Assembly: GCA_002436015.1 (NCBI GenBank)
Contig: DIXJ01000007.1
Location: 1-64,000 of the forward strand
Length of the DNA stretch: 64,000 nucleotides
Source of the DNA: Synergistaceae bacterium UBA6083
GTDB taxonomy: Bacteria; Synergistota; Synergistia; Synergistales; 79-D21
Reading direction: 5' to 3'
The position numbers and the translations under genes were made by a program. Position 1 is the stretch's first letter; every line of letters begins with the position of its first letter. The notes below the pieces were generated by a model. The model had not been told where the DNA came from. It saw nothing but the letters and a program-made list of their open reading frames with translations, and did no database searches. Of the stretch, positions 9,274 to 16,381 are shown one piece after another.

Positions 9274-10557
9274 TCAGGCAACCTCCTTGCCGGCTTTTGG
9301 TTCGATCATGGGAGGGCGGCCTTCCTCCACGGTTTCGCGTGTGATCGTTATGCTCGAAATTTCTGCTGCCTTTGAAGGCAGGTCAAACATCAGGTCCAGC
9401 ATGATCGATTCCATGATGGACCGTAAGCCGCGGGCTCCCGTGTTTCTCTTTGCGGCAAGGCGGGCGATGCTGCGGACCGCTTCGTCGGTGCAGTGAAGGC
9501 TGACCCCCTCGATTTCAAAGGCTTTTTCGTATTGCCGGATCAGGGCATTCTTGGGCTCTTTGAGAATCCGGACCAGCGCTTCCTCGTCGAGACCTTCCAG
9601 GGGGGCGAAGATAGCCAACCGGCCGACGAACTCGGGGATGAAGCCGAAGGCGACAAGATCCTCCGGCTGGACCCGGGAGAGAAGTTCGTAACGAGCCCGC
9701 TTGTCGTTGCTGAGGACAGTGCCTCCGAAACCGATCGTCTTCCGGTTGATCCGGTGGGCGATAATCTCTTCAAGTCCCTCAAAGGATCCGCCACAGATGA
9801 AGAGGATATTGCGGGTGTCCATCTGTATGAAATCCTGGTAGGGATGCTTCCGCCCTCCCTTTGGGGGTACGTTGGCGACGGTTCCCTCGACGATCCTTAG
9901 CAGTGCCTGCTGGACGCCTTCCCCCGAAACGTCCCGCGTGATGGAGGCGGATTCCGATTTACGGCCGATCTTGTCGACCTCGTCCAGGTAGATAATGCCC
10001 CTTTCGGCGGCCTTTAGGTCGTAATCGGCTGCTTGCAGCAACCTGACAAGGATGTTTTCGACGTCTTCCCCTACGTATCCGGCTTCAGTCAAGGTCGTGG
10101 CATCCGCCATGGCGAATGGGACCTTCAACAGCCTGGCCATGCTCTGTGCGAGAAGGGTCTTCCCGCTTCCGGTCGGGCCGATGAGAACGACGTTGCTTTT
10201 CTGCATCTCGACCTCGTCCTTGCCCTCGGTGTTGCTTTGTATCCGGCGGTAATGGTTGTATACAGCGACGGAAAGGATTTTCTTGGCCTGGTTCTGGCCG
10301 ACGACATAATGGTCCAGGAAACGGAAAATGTCCCTCGGGTTGGGCACGTTTTCCATCGAAAAGGCTGTTACCAGGGGTGCTCCGCGGGAGTCCTCCCCTT
10401 CTTCCTTCAAGATCAGGTTGCAAAGATGGACGCACTCGTTGCAAATGGTGACTCCGGGTCCCGAAATCAGCTTCTGGACCTCGTCCTGTGCCTTGCCGCA
10501 AAAGGAGCAGCGAAGGTTTCTCCGTTTTCGGCCGTCGCCATCATCCTGCTGGAACAT
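9274..10557 (-). CDS. clpX: ClpXP protease ATPase subunit ClpX
   Basis: A 427-residue AAA+ unfoldase that recognises substrates and feeds them into ClpP. The N-terminal C4 zinc-binding domain uses Cys17, Cys20, Cys39 and Cys42. Walker A GPTGSGKT is at 127-134 and the Walker B region IIYLDEVDK near 189-197. The ClpP-contact loop reads IGF near residue 274. The ATG has a GGGGAGG site six bases upstream. A clpP terminator lies about 70 bases upstream, so clpX probably has its own promoter in 10560-10625, although I could not pick a convincing -35. A short hairpin (CTTCAG, CTGAAG) sits in the leader. Confidence 0.96.
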   Translation of the reverse strand: MFQQDDGDGRKRRNLRCSFCGKAQDEVQKLISGPGVTICNECVHLCNLILKEEGEDSRGAPLVTAFSMENVPNPRDIFRFLDHYVVGQNQAKKILSVAVYNHYRRIQSNTEGKDEVEMQKSNVVLIGPTGSGKTLLAQSMARLLKVPFAMADATTLTEAGYVGEDVENILVRLLQAADYDLKAAERGIIYLDEVDKIGRKSESASITRDVSGEGVQQALLRIVEGTVANVPPKGGRKHPYQDFIQMDTRNILFICGGSFEGLEEIIAHRINRKTIGFGGTVLSNDKRARYELLSRVQPEDLVAFGFIPEFVGRLAIFAPLEGLDEEALVRILKEPKNALIRQYEKAFEIEGVSLHCTDEAVRSIARLAAKRNTGARGLRSIMESIMLDLMFDLPSKAAEISSITITRETVEEGRPPMIEPKAGKEVA

Positions 10558-10627
10558 GTTGGTCCTCCCCTCTGCGACTTCAGTCGTTCTGAAGCCGGGA
10601 ACAACTTAATAGTCTAGCGCATGCCGG

Positions 10628-10662
10628 AAAAAAGAAGAAGGGGAGAGGGCGAGCCTCTCCCC
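10628..10662 (-). terminator. Intrinsic terminator after clpP
   Basis: A nine-base-pair stem, GGGGAGAGG (10640-10648) with CCTCTCCCC (10654-10662), is followed on the minus strand by TTCTTCTTTTTT. It separates tig-clpP from the clpX operon. Confidence 0.78.
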
Positions 10663-10701
10663 TCGCGGGGGTGTCGGAATCCGGGTGAATTGGCCGGTGT
10701 C

Positions 10702-11289
10702 CTAACGTTTTTCGATGATCCGGTCGATTATCCCGTATGCACTCGCTTCAGTGGCGGACATGAAAAAGTCACGGTCGGTGTCCGCTGCTATTTTCTCCAA
10801 GGTTTGTCCGGCATGCTTAGCCAGGATCCCGTTGATCGTCTCCCGAACACGGAGTATTTCCCTGGCCTGGATTTCGATTTCGGTTGCTTGCCCTTGGGCC
10901 CCTCCGAGCGGTTGGTGAATCATGATCCGGGTGTTCGGAAGGGCGATCCTCTTGCCCTTTTCCCCTGCCGCAAGAAGGACGGCCGCCATGCTGGAGGCCT
11001 GGCCGACGCAGATCGTCGAGACGGGGCACTTGACGTACTGCATCGTGTCGTAAATGGCCAGGCCGGCCGTCACGATCCCTCCCGGGCTGTTGATGTAAAG
11101 ATAGATATCCTTGTCCGGATCCTCGCTCTCGAGGAAAAGAAGTTGCGCGATGACAATGTTCGCGACATGGTCGTCGATTTCCTGGCCGATGAAGACGATG
11201 CGGTCCTTCAAAAGGCGGCTGTAGATGTCGTAGGAGCGCTCGCCCCGGCCTGTTTGCTCGATGACCATCGGAACAAGTATGGACGACAT
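10702..11289 (-). CDS. clpP: ATP-dependent Clp protease proteolytic subunit
   Basis: A 195-residue serine peptidase that forms the double heptameric chamber of ClpXP. The catalytic triad is visible: Ser100 in GQASSM, His125 in IMIHQP and Asp174 in DRDFFM. The His-to-Asp distance of 49 residues matches the E. coli enzyme. The gene starts 15 bases after tig, the common tig-clpP-clpX-lon order, and is followed by its own terminator. There is no long propeptide: the mature-like region begins within about ten residues of the start. Confidence 0.96.
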   Translation of the reverse strand: MSSILVPMVIEQTGRGERSYDIYSRLLKDRIVFIGQEIDDHVANIVIAQLLFLESEDPDKDIYLYINSPGGIVTAGLAIYDTMQYVKCPVSTICVGQASSMAAVLLAAGEKGKRIALPNTRIMIHQPLGGAQGQATEIEIQAREILRVRETINGILAKHAGQTLEKIAADTDRDFFMSATEASAYGIIDRIIEKR

Positions 11290-11304
11290 GGCTCAATCCT
11301 CCCG

Positions 11305-12675
11305 CTACTCGGGCTTGTTTTCTGCCGGATTTTCTATCCCTTCAATGGAGCTTCCTACCGGAACCTCTTTGACCGTGATCTCGGACATAAGCAGGGCAAT
11401 AGCCTTGTTCATGCGGATTCGGTGGAGGAAATCGGTCATCCTTTCACGATCCTTCAAAAGGAGGGAGCGGATCCTGTCAGGGTCCGACTTCAGGTATTCG
11501 GAAAGGGATTTGATTTCGGTGTCGATGTCCTGCTCACTGACCTCAACCGAGCGTTCATCGGCAAGGGCTTCGAGGACGAGAGTCTGGCGTACGGTCCTCT
11601 CTGCCCTTTCTTTTACACTCTGCTCAAAAGTTTCAGGGGTAATCCCGTTCTTTTCGAGGTACTCATCCATGGAAACGTTGAATTGTTTCTTGATCTGTTC
11701 TGATTCTTCTTCTTTCATGGCCTTGACCTGGCGTTCAACGAGCGTTTCAGGAACGACGACCTCTGCCGATTCCCTCAGTTTTGAAAGTGCATTGGACTCG
11801 GTAGCGTTCTGGGTGTCGTGCTGAATCTGTCCGGCGATTCGATCGGTCACATCCTTTTTAAAGCCCTCAAAATCTGCAATCTTGTCCTGTGAATATTTCC
11901 TGATGAACGTTTCGTCGAGTTCGGGGAGGATCCGTTCGAGTATTTCCTTGACCTTGAGGCTGTAACGAAGAGTTTTGCCAGCAATGGCTGGATCGGGATG
12001 TTCCTCTTCGACCGTAAACTCAACCGATTCCTCTTCGTCGACTTTTTTGTTGGTGAGGGCATTTTTCAGTTCTGCCCTAAGGCTTTCCGAATCCAGCTGG
12101 ATTGTCGCGGTTTGTGGGGAGGAAGGGGTATTTTCCGTGCCTTCCTCAAGAAGAAGGGTCGTGTATTCCACGGAAACCGAATCGCCCTCCTTCGACGACC
12201 GATCGGAGACCGGTCGCAACTCGGAGTGATGCTGCCGAATCTGTTCAATCGCCGCTTCAACCATGGCATCCGTCACTTCGACGATTGGTTTTTCAATGAC
12301 GAGAGAGGAAAGCTCAGGGAGGACAACTTCCGGGCGCACTTCAAAAGTGAACACGGCGGTGACCGGTTTTCCCTCCTCCACGTCGCCTTCCAGGTCGACC
12401 TGTGGTTCGCTAATCAGGTTGAGGTCGTATTCCTCAACGATTTCACTCATGGCGGAGGGGAGAACTTTCTCAAGGGCTTCAGAGTAGATGCCCTCGCGGC
12501 CGAAGTACATTTCGATGATATTGCGGGGTACCCGGCCCTTGCGGAACCCCTTGATGTTTGCCTTCCTGGACAGTTCTCCGACAACGGTGTTCAGCGCCTT
12601 CTGGAAATCCTGCGCTTCGATCGTAGCCTGGATTTTAAGTATGTTGCCTTCCTGTGAGACGATCTCCGATTTCAA
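11305..12675 (-). CDS. tig: Trigger factor, ribosome-associated chaperone and peptidyl-prolyl isomerase
   Basis: A 456-residue protein that binds near the ribosome exit tunnel and folds nascent chains. The N-terminal ribosome-binding domain holds the signature GFRKGRVPR near residues 43-51. An FKBP-type domain lies near 155-245 and the helical C-terminal chaperone arms follow. I chose a TTG start at 12675 because AAGGAG lies exactly nine bases upstream and the protein then begins LKSEIVSQEG, like other trigger factors. A longer frame from 12684 would begin directly on the ribosome site. It is the first gene of tig-clpP, behind an extended -10 promoter. Confidence 0.94.
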   Translation of the reverse strand: MKSEIVSQEGNILKIQATIEAQDFQKALNTVVGELSRKANIKGFRKGRVPRNIIEMYFGREGIYSEALEKVLPSAMSEIVEEYDLNLISEPQVDLEGDVEEGKPVTAVFTFEVRPEVVLPELSSLVIEKPIVEVTDAMVEAAIEQIRQHHSELRPVSDRSSKEGDSVSVEYTTLLLEEGTENTPSSPQTATIQLDSESLRAELKNALTNKKVDEEESVEFTVEEEHPDPAIAGKTLRYSLKVKEILERILPELDETFIRKYSQDKIADFEGFKKDVTDRIAGQIQHDTQNATESNALSKLRESAEVVVPETLVERQVKAMKEEESEQIKKQFNVSMDEYLEKNGITPETFEQSVKERAERTVRQTLVLEALADERSVEVSEQDIDTEIKSLSEYLKSDPDRIRSLLLKDRERMTDFLHRIRMNKAIALLMSEITVKEVPVGSSIEGIENPAENKPE

Positions 12676-12730
12676 CCGCCACAACTCCTTTCAGGTTCCG
12701 TTCATTCAATGCCTGCATTCAGGCGTGAAA

Positions 12731-12739
12731 AGTATACCA
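12731..12739 (-). promoter_or_regulatory. Extended -10 promoter for tig-clpP
   Basis: The minus strand reads TGGTATACT, an extended -10 box, about 55 bases before the tig start and downstream of the tRNA-operon terminator. A TTTACG that could act as a poor -35 lies 15 bases upstream. The leader contains a small GCCTG/CAGGC hairpin. Confidence 0.5.
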
Positions 12740-12761
12740 CACGGCATTGTGCGTAAAGCAC

Positions 12762-12808
12762 ATAAAGAAAGAACCCCCCGGATTCCCTTGGAAGTCGGTG
12801 GGTTCTTT
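12762..12808 (-). terminator. Terminator of the tRNA operon
   Basis: AAAGAACCC (12768-12776) pairs with GGGTTCTTT (12800-12808), and the inner CCG/CGG and TTCC/GGAA segments extend the stem. On the minus strand it is followed by TTCTTTA. The plus strand also has TTTT, so it may work in both directions. Confidence 0.68.
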
Positions 12809-12865
12809 TCGTCATGACACCCCGTCTCATCGGTTTCAAGACCTATTCCGGGATGGGACCGGCCC

Positions 12866-12950
12866 TGGTGCGAGAGGCGGGACTTGAACCCGCAAGGCTT
12901 TCGCCACTGGATCCTAAGTCCAGCGTGTCTACCTGTTCCACCACTCTCGC
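12866..12950 (-). tRNA. tRNA-Leu (anticodon UAG)
   Basis: An 85-nt class II tRNA with the CCA end encoded. The acceptor pairs GCGAGAG with CTCTCGC, and the long variable arm expected of tRNA-Leu is present. The anticodon loop contains TAG. It is the last gene of the eight-tRNA operon. Confidence 0.95.
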
Positions 12951-12964
12951 CGGAAAAAATAAAA

Positions 12965-13040
12965 TGGTGGACCGTACAGGAATCGAACCTGTAACCCCCT
13001 GATTAAGAGTCAGGTGCTCTGCCAGTTGAGCTAACGGTCC
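12965..13040 (-). tRNA. tRNA-Lys (anticodon CUU)
   Basis: A 76-nt cloverleaf with acceptor GGACCGT/ACGGTCC, anticodon loop ACTCTTAA, T arm GGTTCGATT and encoded CCA. It lies 14 bases from the neighbouring tRNA-Leu. Confidence 0.95.
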
Positions 13041-13069
13041 ACGCAAAATCGGTATTCTATTGTATTGGC

Positions 13070-13145
13070 TGGCGCGCCCGGCAGGATTTGAACCCGCGAC
13101 CGACGGATCCGAAGTCCGCCGCTCTGTCCGCTGAGCTACGGGCGC
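13070..13145 (-). tRNA. tRNA-Arg (anticodon UCG)
   Basis: A 76-nt cloverleaf with acceptor GCGCCCG/CGGGCGC, discriminator G and encoded CCA. The anticodon loop reads CTTCGGA with TCG as anticodon. Confidence 0.93.
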
Positions 13146-13162
13146 ATGTCCCGTCTTCAGTT

Positions 13163-13240
13163 TGGGGTGAGCGAGGGGACTTGAACCCCCAACCACTGGA
13201 GCCACAGTCCAGTGCTCTGACCAATTGAGCTACGCTCACC
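13163..13240 (-). tRNA. tRNA-His (anticodon GUG)
   Basis: The anticodon GTG sits in a standard loop. The extra 5' G at position -1 (13240 on the minus strand) pairs with C73, the tRNA-His identity feature, and is encoded in the gene. CCA is encoded. Confidence 0.95.
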
Positions 13241-13264
13241 GGCTCCACTTTCATTGTTCCCTAG

Positions 13265-13341
<77 letters not shown>

Positions 13342-13352
13342 CTATATTTCTT

Positions 13353-13429
13353 TGGAGCGGGAAACGGGATTCGAACCCGCGACCTACGGCTTGGAAGGCC
13401 ATCGCTCTAGCCAGCTGAGCTATTCCCGC
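13353..13429 (-). tRNA. tRNA-Gly (anticodon UCC)
   Basis: A 77-nt cloverleaf with acceptor GCGGGAA/TTCCCGC, anticodon loop CTTCCAA with TCC, discriminator U and encoded CCA. Confidence 0.95.
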
Positions 13430-13450
13430 GCTCACGGCTTACCTTCGGGA

Positions 13451-13528
13451 TGGTCGGGGCGAAAGGATTTGAACCTTCGACACCCTGCTCCCAAAGCAGG
13501 TGCGCTAACCAGGCTGCGCTACGCCCCG
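13451..13528 (-). tRNA. tRNA-Pro (anticodon UGG)
   Basis: A 78-nt cloverleaf with acceptor CGGGGCG/CGCCCCG, anticodon loop TTTGGGA with TGG, and encoded CCA. The C1-G72 start of the acceptor is typical of bacterial tRNA-Pro. Confidence 0.95.
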
Positions 13529-13564
13529 ACATTTTATATGATACCAAGGTTAGGATCAATTTGC

Positions 13565-13639
13565 TGGTGGAGCTGAGGGGATTCGAACCCCTGGCCTATT
13601 CCGTGCGAAGGAATCGCGCTCCCACTGCGCCACAGCCCC
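13565..13639 (-). tRNA. tRNA-Ala (anticodon CGC)
   Basis: The first gene of the tRNA operon. It is 75 nt with acceptor GGGGCTG/CAGCTCC, which creates the G3:U70 wobble pair that defines alanine identity. The anticodon loop is TTCGCAC, so the anticodon is CGC and reads GCG. CCA is encoded. Confidence 0.94.
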
Positions 13640-13658
13640 GTTCAATGAGACGTCGCCC

Positions 13659-13687
13659 ATTTTAGAGAGGCATAGGGTTCTTGTCAA
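13659..13687 (-). promoter_or_regulatory. Promoter of the eight-tRNA operon
   Basis: On the minus strand a perfect -35 TTGACA (13687-13682) and -10 TAAAAT (13664-13659) are separated by 17 bases. Transcription would start near 13652, just upstream of tRNA-Ala. This is one of the closest matches to a sigma-70 consensus in the window, as expected for a stable-RNA operon. Confidence 0.82.
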
Positions 13688-13704
13688 GGGCGGCGAAGGT
13701 TCCC

Positions 13705-13713
13705 TGTTATGAT
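13705..13713 (+). promoter_or_regulatory. Extended -10 promoter for rqcH
   Basis: The plus strand reads TGTTATGAT, an extended -10 element, about 26 bases upstream of the chosen GTG start. It is divergent from the tRNA promoter and nearly abuts it. No good -35 at 17 bases is present. Confidence 0.5.
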
Positions 13714-13738
13714 ATTCGCAAAACGGGAGGTGGAGACC

Positions 13739-15364
13739 GTGAAAATCGGACCCGAAATGGTCAAAGCCTGGGCAGTTGAAATTCAAGTTTCGTGGGCCGG
13801 AACAAGGGTCCGCCGCGTCGAGGGTGCGGATCTATGGGCGGCTATCCAGCTTTTTCCGAAGGGTTGGCTGATCTTTTCCTGGTTTCCGGAAACCTGCGGG
13901 TGTGGGACCGTCGTGCGGGAAGTCCTTGATGGACTCTTGAAACTCGGAAAGCGCCAGCCGCCGATTGTTCTCGCCCTGAAAAGCCAGATCATGGGAGCCA
14001 GGCTGACGGGGGCGGAACAGCTGAACGCAGACCGTGTGCTGGTGCTCCATTTTTCGAGGCCAGTGGGGCTCGGTATTAGCCAGCCACGGACCCTTATCCT
14101 TGAAGCGTCTCCTCGATTCTCAAACCTGATCCTTGCCGACGGGAATCTTCAAGTCCTGGAAACAGGTTGTCACGACCGGCCCAGCGACGGAGGACCTGGC
14201 AGGACCCGGCCCGGATTTTCCTACCAGCCTCCGCCGGTCGTGCAGGGCGTTCCCCCTTCGAAATGGCCGCCGGCCGTTACTCCAGAGGCCTTTAAGGGAT
14301 TGAGGGGAATCGGGAAGGGCCTTAGCGAGGCCTTGCGGGGTTGCTGGGAGGATCTTCAAAACCCCCGGGAGGCCTTATTCGGCCTTTACAACCCAAATGA
14401 CTCCGCTCCTCTGGATTCTTTCCTGCCCCAGCGCGTGGGTGACGCCCTTTCGGTTTTCCCTTTGATCCTGCCCACGGCCAAACCAATTCCAGGGTCTCCT
14501 CTGGAAGCGGCGGGTGCCGAATTGGCGGAAGGCCTTTTAGGGAGAGGTTCCCTGGCGGTTGGCAAAAAGCCGGGTAGCGGTTTCACCAAGGAGTCCCGGC
14601 GTCTCCGGAACCGGCTGGACGGACTCAAGCGCCAGCTGGCAGAGTGTGAACAGGCTGAGCTTTGGAAGAAATACGGGGAAGCCCTTCTCTCCTCCATTAT
14701 AGAAATTCCGGAGAAAACCATGGAAATCGAAATCCCCTGCTGGGGCACCTCCGGTCCCGAAATGTTGCGTGTTCCCGTCGATCCCGGTTTAACCAGGGTG
14801 CAGAATGCCCAGGCCTGCTTCAAGCGTTACCGCAAGGGAAACGGCATCAAGGAAAGAGTCGCGGACGAGATAAGAAAGCTTGAAGGGGAGATCGCCAGCC
14901 TTGAGCAGGATGAGTTATTGGCGGAAGCCCTGGCGCTTTGCGCTGAAGGAAGACACGAAGGGAGCGGGAAGCCGCCCGGAAGAAAAAGAGGCGAGAAGCA
15001 AAGCGGAGTCCACCGGTTTGAAATCGGGGATTTCCCCGTTTTTGTCGGGACAAGCGCGCTGGGCAACCGGAAAGTCACCTTCCGGCTTGCTTCCCCGGAA
15101 GACCTTTGGTTTCATGTCAAGGGCCTTCCGGGTGCCCATGTTATCGTCAAGACCGGGAAAAGGCCGGTTCCTCAAGCCGTGATCGAACAGGCTGCGGGAA
15201 TCGCGGCGTTTTTCAGCAAGGCACGGACATCGCCCTCCGCGGTCGTTGATATGACGGAGAAGCGTCATGTCCGAAGCAGGCAGGCGGATAACCCAGGGGC
15301 CGTTTTCTACACCCATTCGACAGCCCTTACCGTGTGCCCCCAATTGCCGGGTGCAGGTTCCTGA
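13739..15364 (+). CDS. rqcH: NFACT-family ribosome quality control factor RqcH
   Basis: A 541-residue protein homologous to bacterial RqcH (Fibronectin-binding protein A/NFACT). RqcH binds obstructed 50S subunits and recruits tRNA-Ala to add alanine tails to stalled chains. The N-terminal NFACT-N domain contains Asp98-Arg99, at the place of the Asp-Arg pair needed for tRNA binding in Bacillus RqcH. A helix-hairpin-helix (GLRGIGKGL) and a coiled coil follow. The C-terminal NFACT-R domain includes DLWFHVKGLPGAHVI and the tail THSTALTV. I chose the GTG start at 13739 because GGGAGGTGGAG lies just upstream and an ATG at 13709 falls inside the predicted promoter. It runs convergently into the next gene with a 38-base overlap of coding ends. 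Confidence 0.88.
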   Translation: MKIGPEMVKAWAVEIQVSWAGTRVRRVEGADLWAAIQLFPKGWLIFSWFPETCGCGTVVREVLDGLLKLGKRQPPIVLALKSQIMGARLTGAEQLNADRVLVLHFSRPVGLGISQPRTLILEASPRFSNLILADGNLQVLETGCHDRPSDGGPGRTRPGFSYQPPPVVQGVPPSKWPPAVTPEAFKGLRGIGKGLSEALRGCWEDLQNPREALFGLYNPNDSAPLDSFLPQRVGDALSVFPLILPTAKPIPGSPLEAAGAELAEGLLGRGSLAVGKKPGSGFTKESRRLRNRLDGLKRQLAECEQAELWKKYGEALLSSIIEIPEKTMEIEIPCWGTSGPEMLRVPVDPGLTRVQNAQACFKRYRKGNGIKERVADEIRKLEGEIASLEQDELLAEALALCAEGRHEGSGKPPGRKRGEKQSGVHRFEIGDFPVFVGTSALGNRKVTFRLASPEDLWFHVKGLPGAHVIVKTGKRPVPQAVIEQAAGIAAFFSKARTSPSAVVDMTEKRHVRSRQADNPGAVFYTHSTALTVCPQLPGAGS

Positions 15365-16238
15365 GGATATCGGAAAGGCTTTCGGGAAGAAACGACCGGA
15401 AGGAGAACCTGCGGCCGTCCCTCGGATGCGGGATCGTCAAACGCCAGGCATGAAGGAAAACGCGGTCTATGGGGAACGGGGCGTGCTTCCTCGGGGCATA
15501 GACGGTATCACCGACGAGGGGATGTCCGATGTGGCGCAAGTGGACGCGAATCTGGTGGGTTCGGCCGGTCAAAAGGTTGCACTCGATCAGCGAGAAACCT
15601 TCTCTGTAACGGGCACGGACGCGGTAATCCGTCCTGGAGGGTCTTCCCTCCTCTACAACGGCCATGCGAAGGCGATTGTGGGGATCTCTCCCGATTGGTT
15701 CATCAATTGTTCCTTCCTTTTCGCAGGGGGACCCCCAGACAAGGGTCAGGTACCGTTTTTCGACGGCACGGAATTTGAATGAAGAGATTAACCGGTCCAG
15801 AGCCTCGCTATTCCTGGCGACGACCATGAGCCCGGAGGTTGTCGAATCAAGCCGGTGAACAATACCAGGCCTGAGGACGCGGTTGATGAGTCCGATCCTG
15901 GGATCCCTGTAAAGGAGTCCATGAACAAGTGTTCCCGTCCAGTGTCCCGGGGCGGGGTGGACAACAAGTCCTGCCGGCTTGTCGATTACGAGGATATCTT
16001 CATCTTCGTAGACAACGCCGAATTCCACAGGTTCCGGTTCCAAGTCCAGGGTTTCGATTTCCTGGATGGTCACCTCGACACGCGTTCCTTCTGGCAGTTT
16101 CAGGGAGGGTTTGGGCGTCTGGCTTGAAGAAAGGCTGATTCCGCCCTTTCGGACGATCTTGTTTGCGTAGCTCCGGGTCAAGCCCAGGCGGCGGCAGACA
16201 AGAACATCTAGACGGGTTCCCGTTTCGCTCGGGCCCAC
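15327..16238 (-). CDS. RluA/RluD-family 23S rRNA pseudouridine synthase
   Basis: A roughly 303-residue pseudouridine synthase with an N-terminal S4 RNA-binding domain (GTRLDVLVCRRLGLTR onward) and an RluD-type catalytic domain. The catalytic Asp lies in HRLDSTTSG, and TGRTHQIRVHLRHIGHP is the C-terminal family motif. It most likely modifies helix 69 of 23S rRNA as RluD does, although RluA-type paralogues look similar. The frame is open to 16454, but that extension reads through a 17-bp palindrome behind ileS and has Gly/Pro-rich low-complexity content. The GTG at 16238, with GAGAGG eight bases upstream, gives a normal N-terminus. A promoter was not found. Confidence 0.88.
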   Translation of the reverse strand: MGPSETGTRLDVLVCRRLGLTRSYANKIVRKGGISLSSSQTPKPSLKLPEGTRVEVTIQEIETLDLEPEPVEFGVVYEDEDILVIDKPAGLVVHPAPGHWTGTLVHGLLYRDPRIGLINRVLRPGIVHRLDSTTSGLMVVARNSEALDRLISSFKFRAVEKRYLTLVWGSPCEKEGTIDEPIGRDPHNRLRMAVVEEGRPSRTDYRVRARYREGFSLIECNLLTGRTHQIRVHLRHIGHPLVGDTVYAPRKHAPFPIDRVFLHAWRLTIPHPRDGRRFSFRSFLPESLSDILRNLHPAIGGTR

Positions 16239-16336
16239 GAAAAATTCCTCTCGGGTCCCTGCCTTGGTTCCGTCACCCGGCTCTTCTTCGAAGGAGGGGT
16301 CTCCGTCCTGCCACTCCCCTTCTCCTCCGGGTGGAA

Positions 16337-16372
16337 AAGGAGGGAGTCCAGGTGTACCTGGACTCCCTCCTT
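16337..16372 (-). terminator. Perfect 17-bp hairpin downstream of ileS
   Basis: Positions 16337-16353 and 16356-16372 are perfect reverse complements with a two-base spacer. The hairpin starts ten bases after the ileS stop codon. Only TTTT follows on the minus strand, so the U-tract is short. It could be a terminator or a transcript-stabilising 3' hairpin. Confidence 0.6.
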
Positions 16373-16381
16373 CAGGATTCG

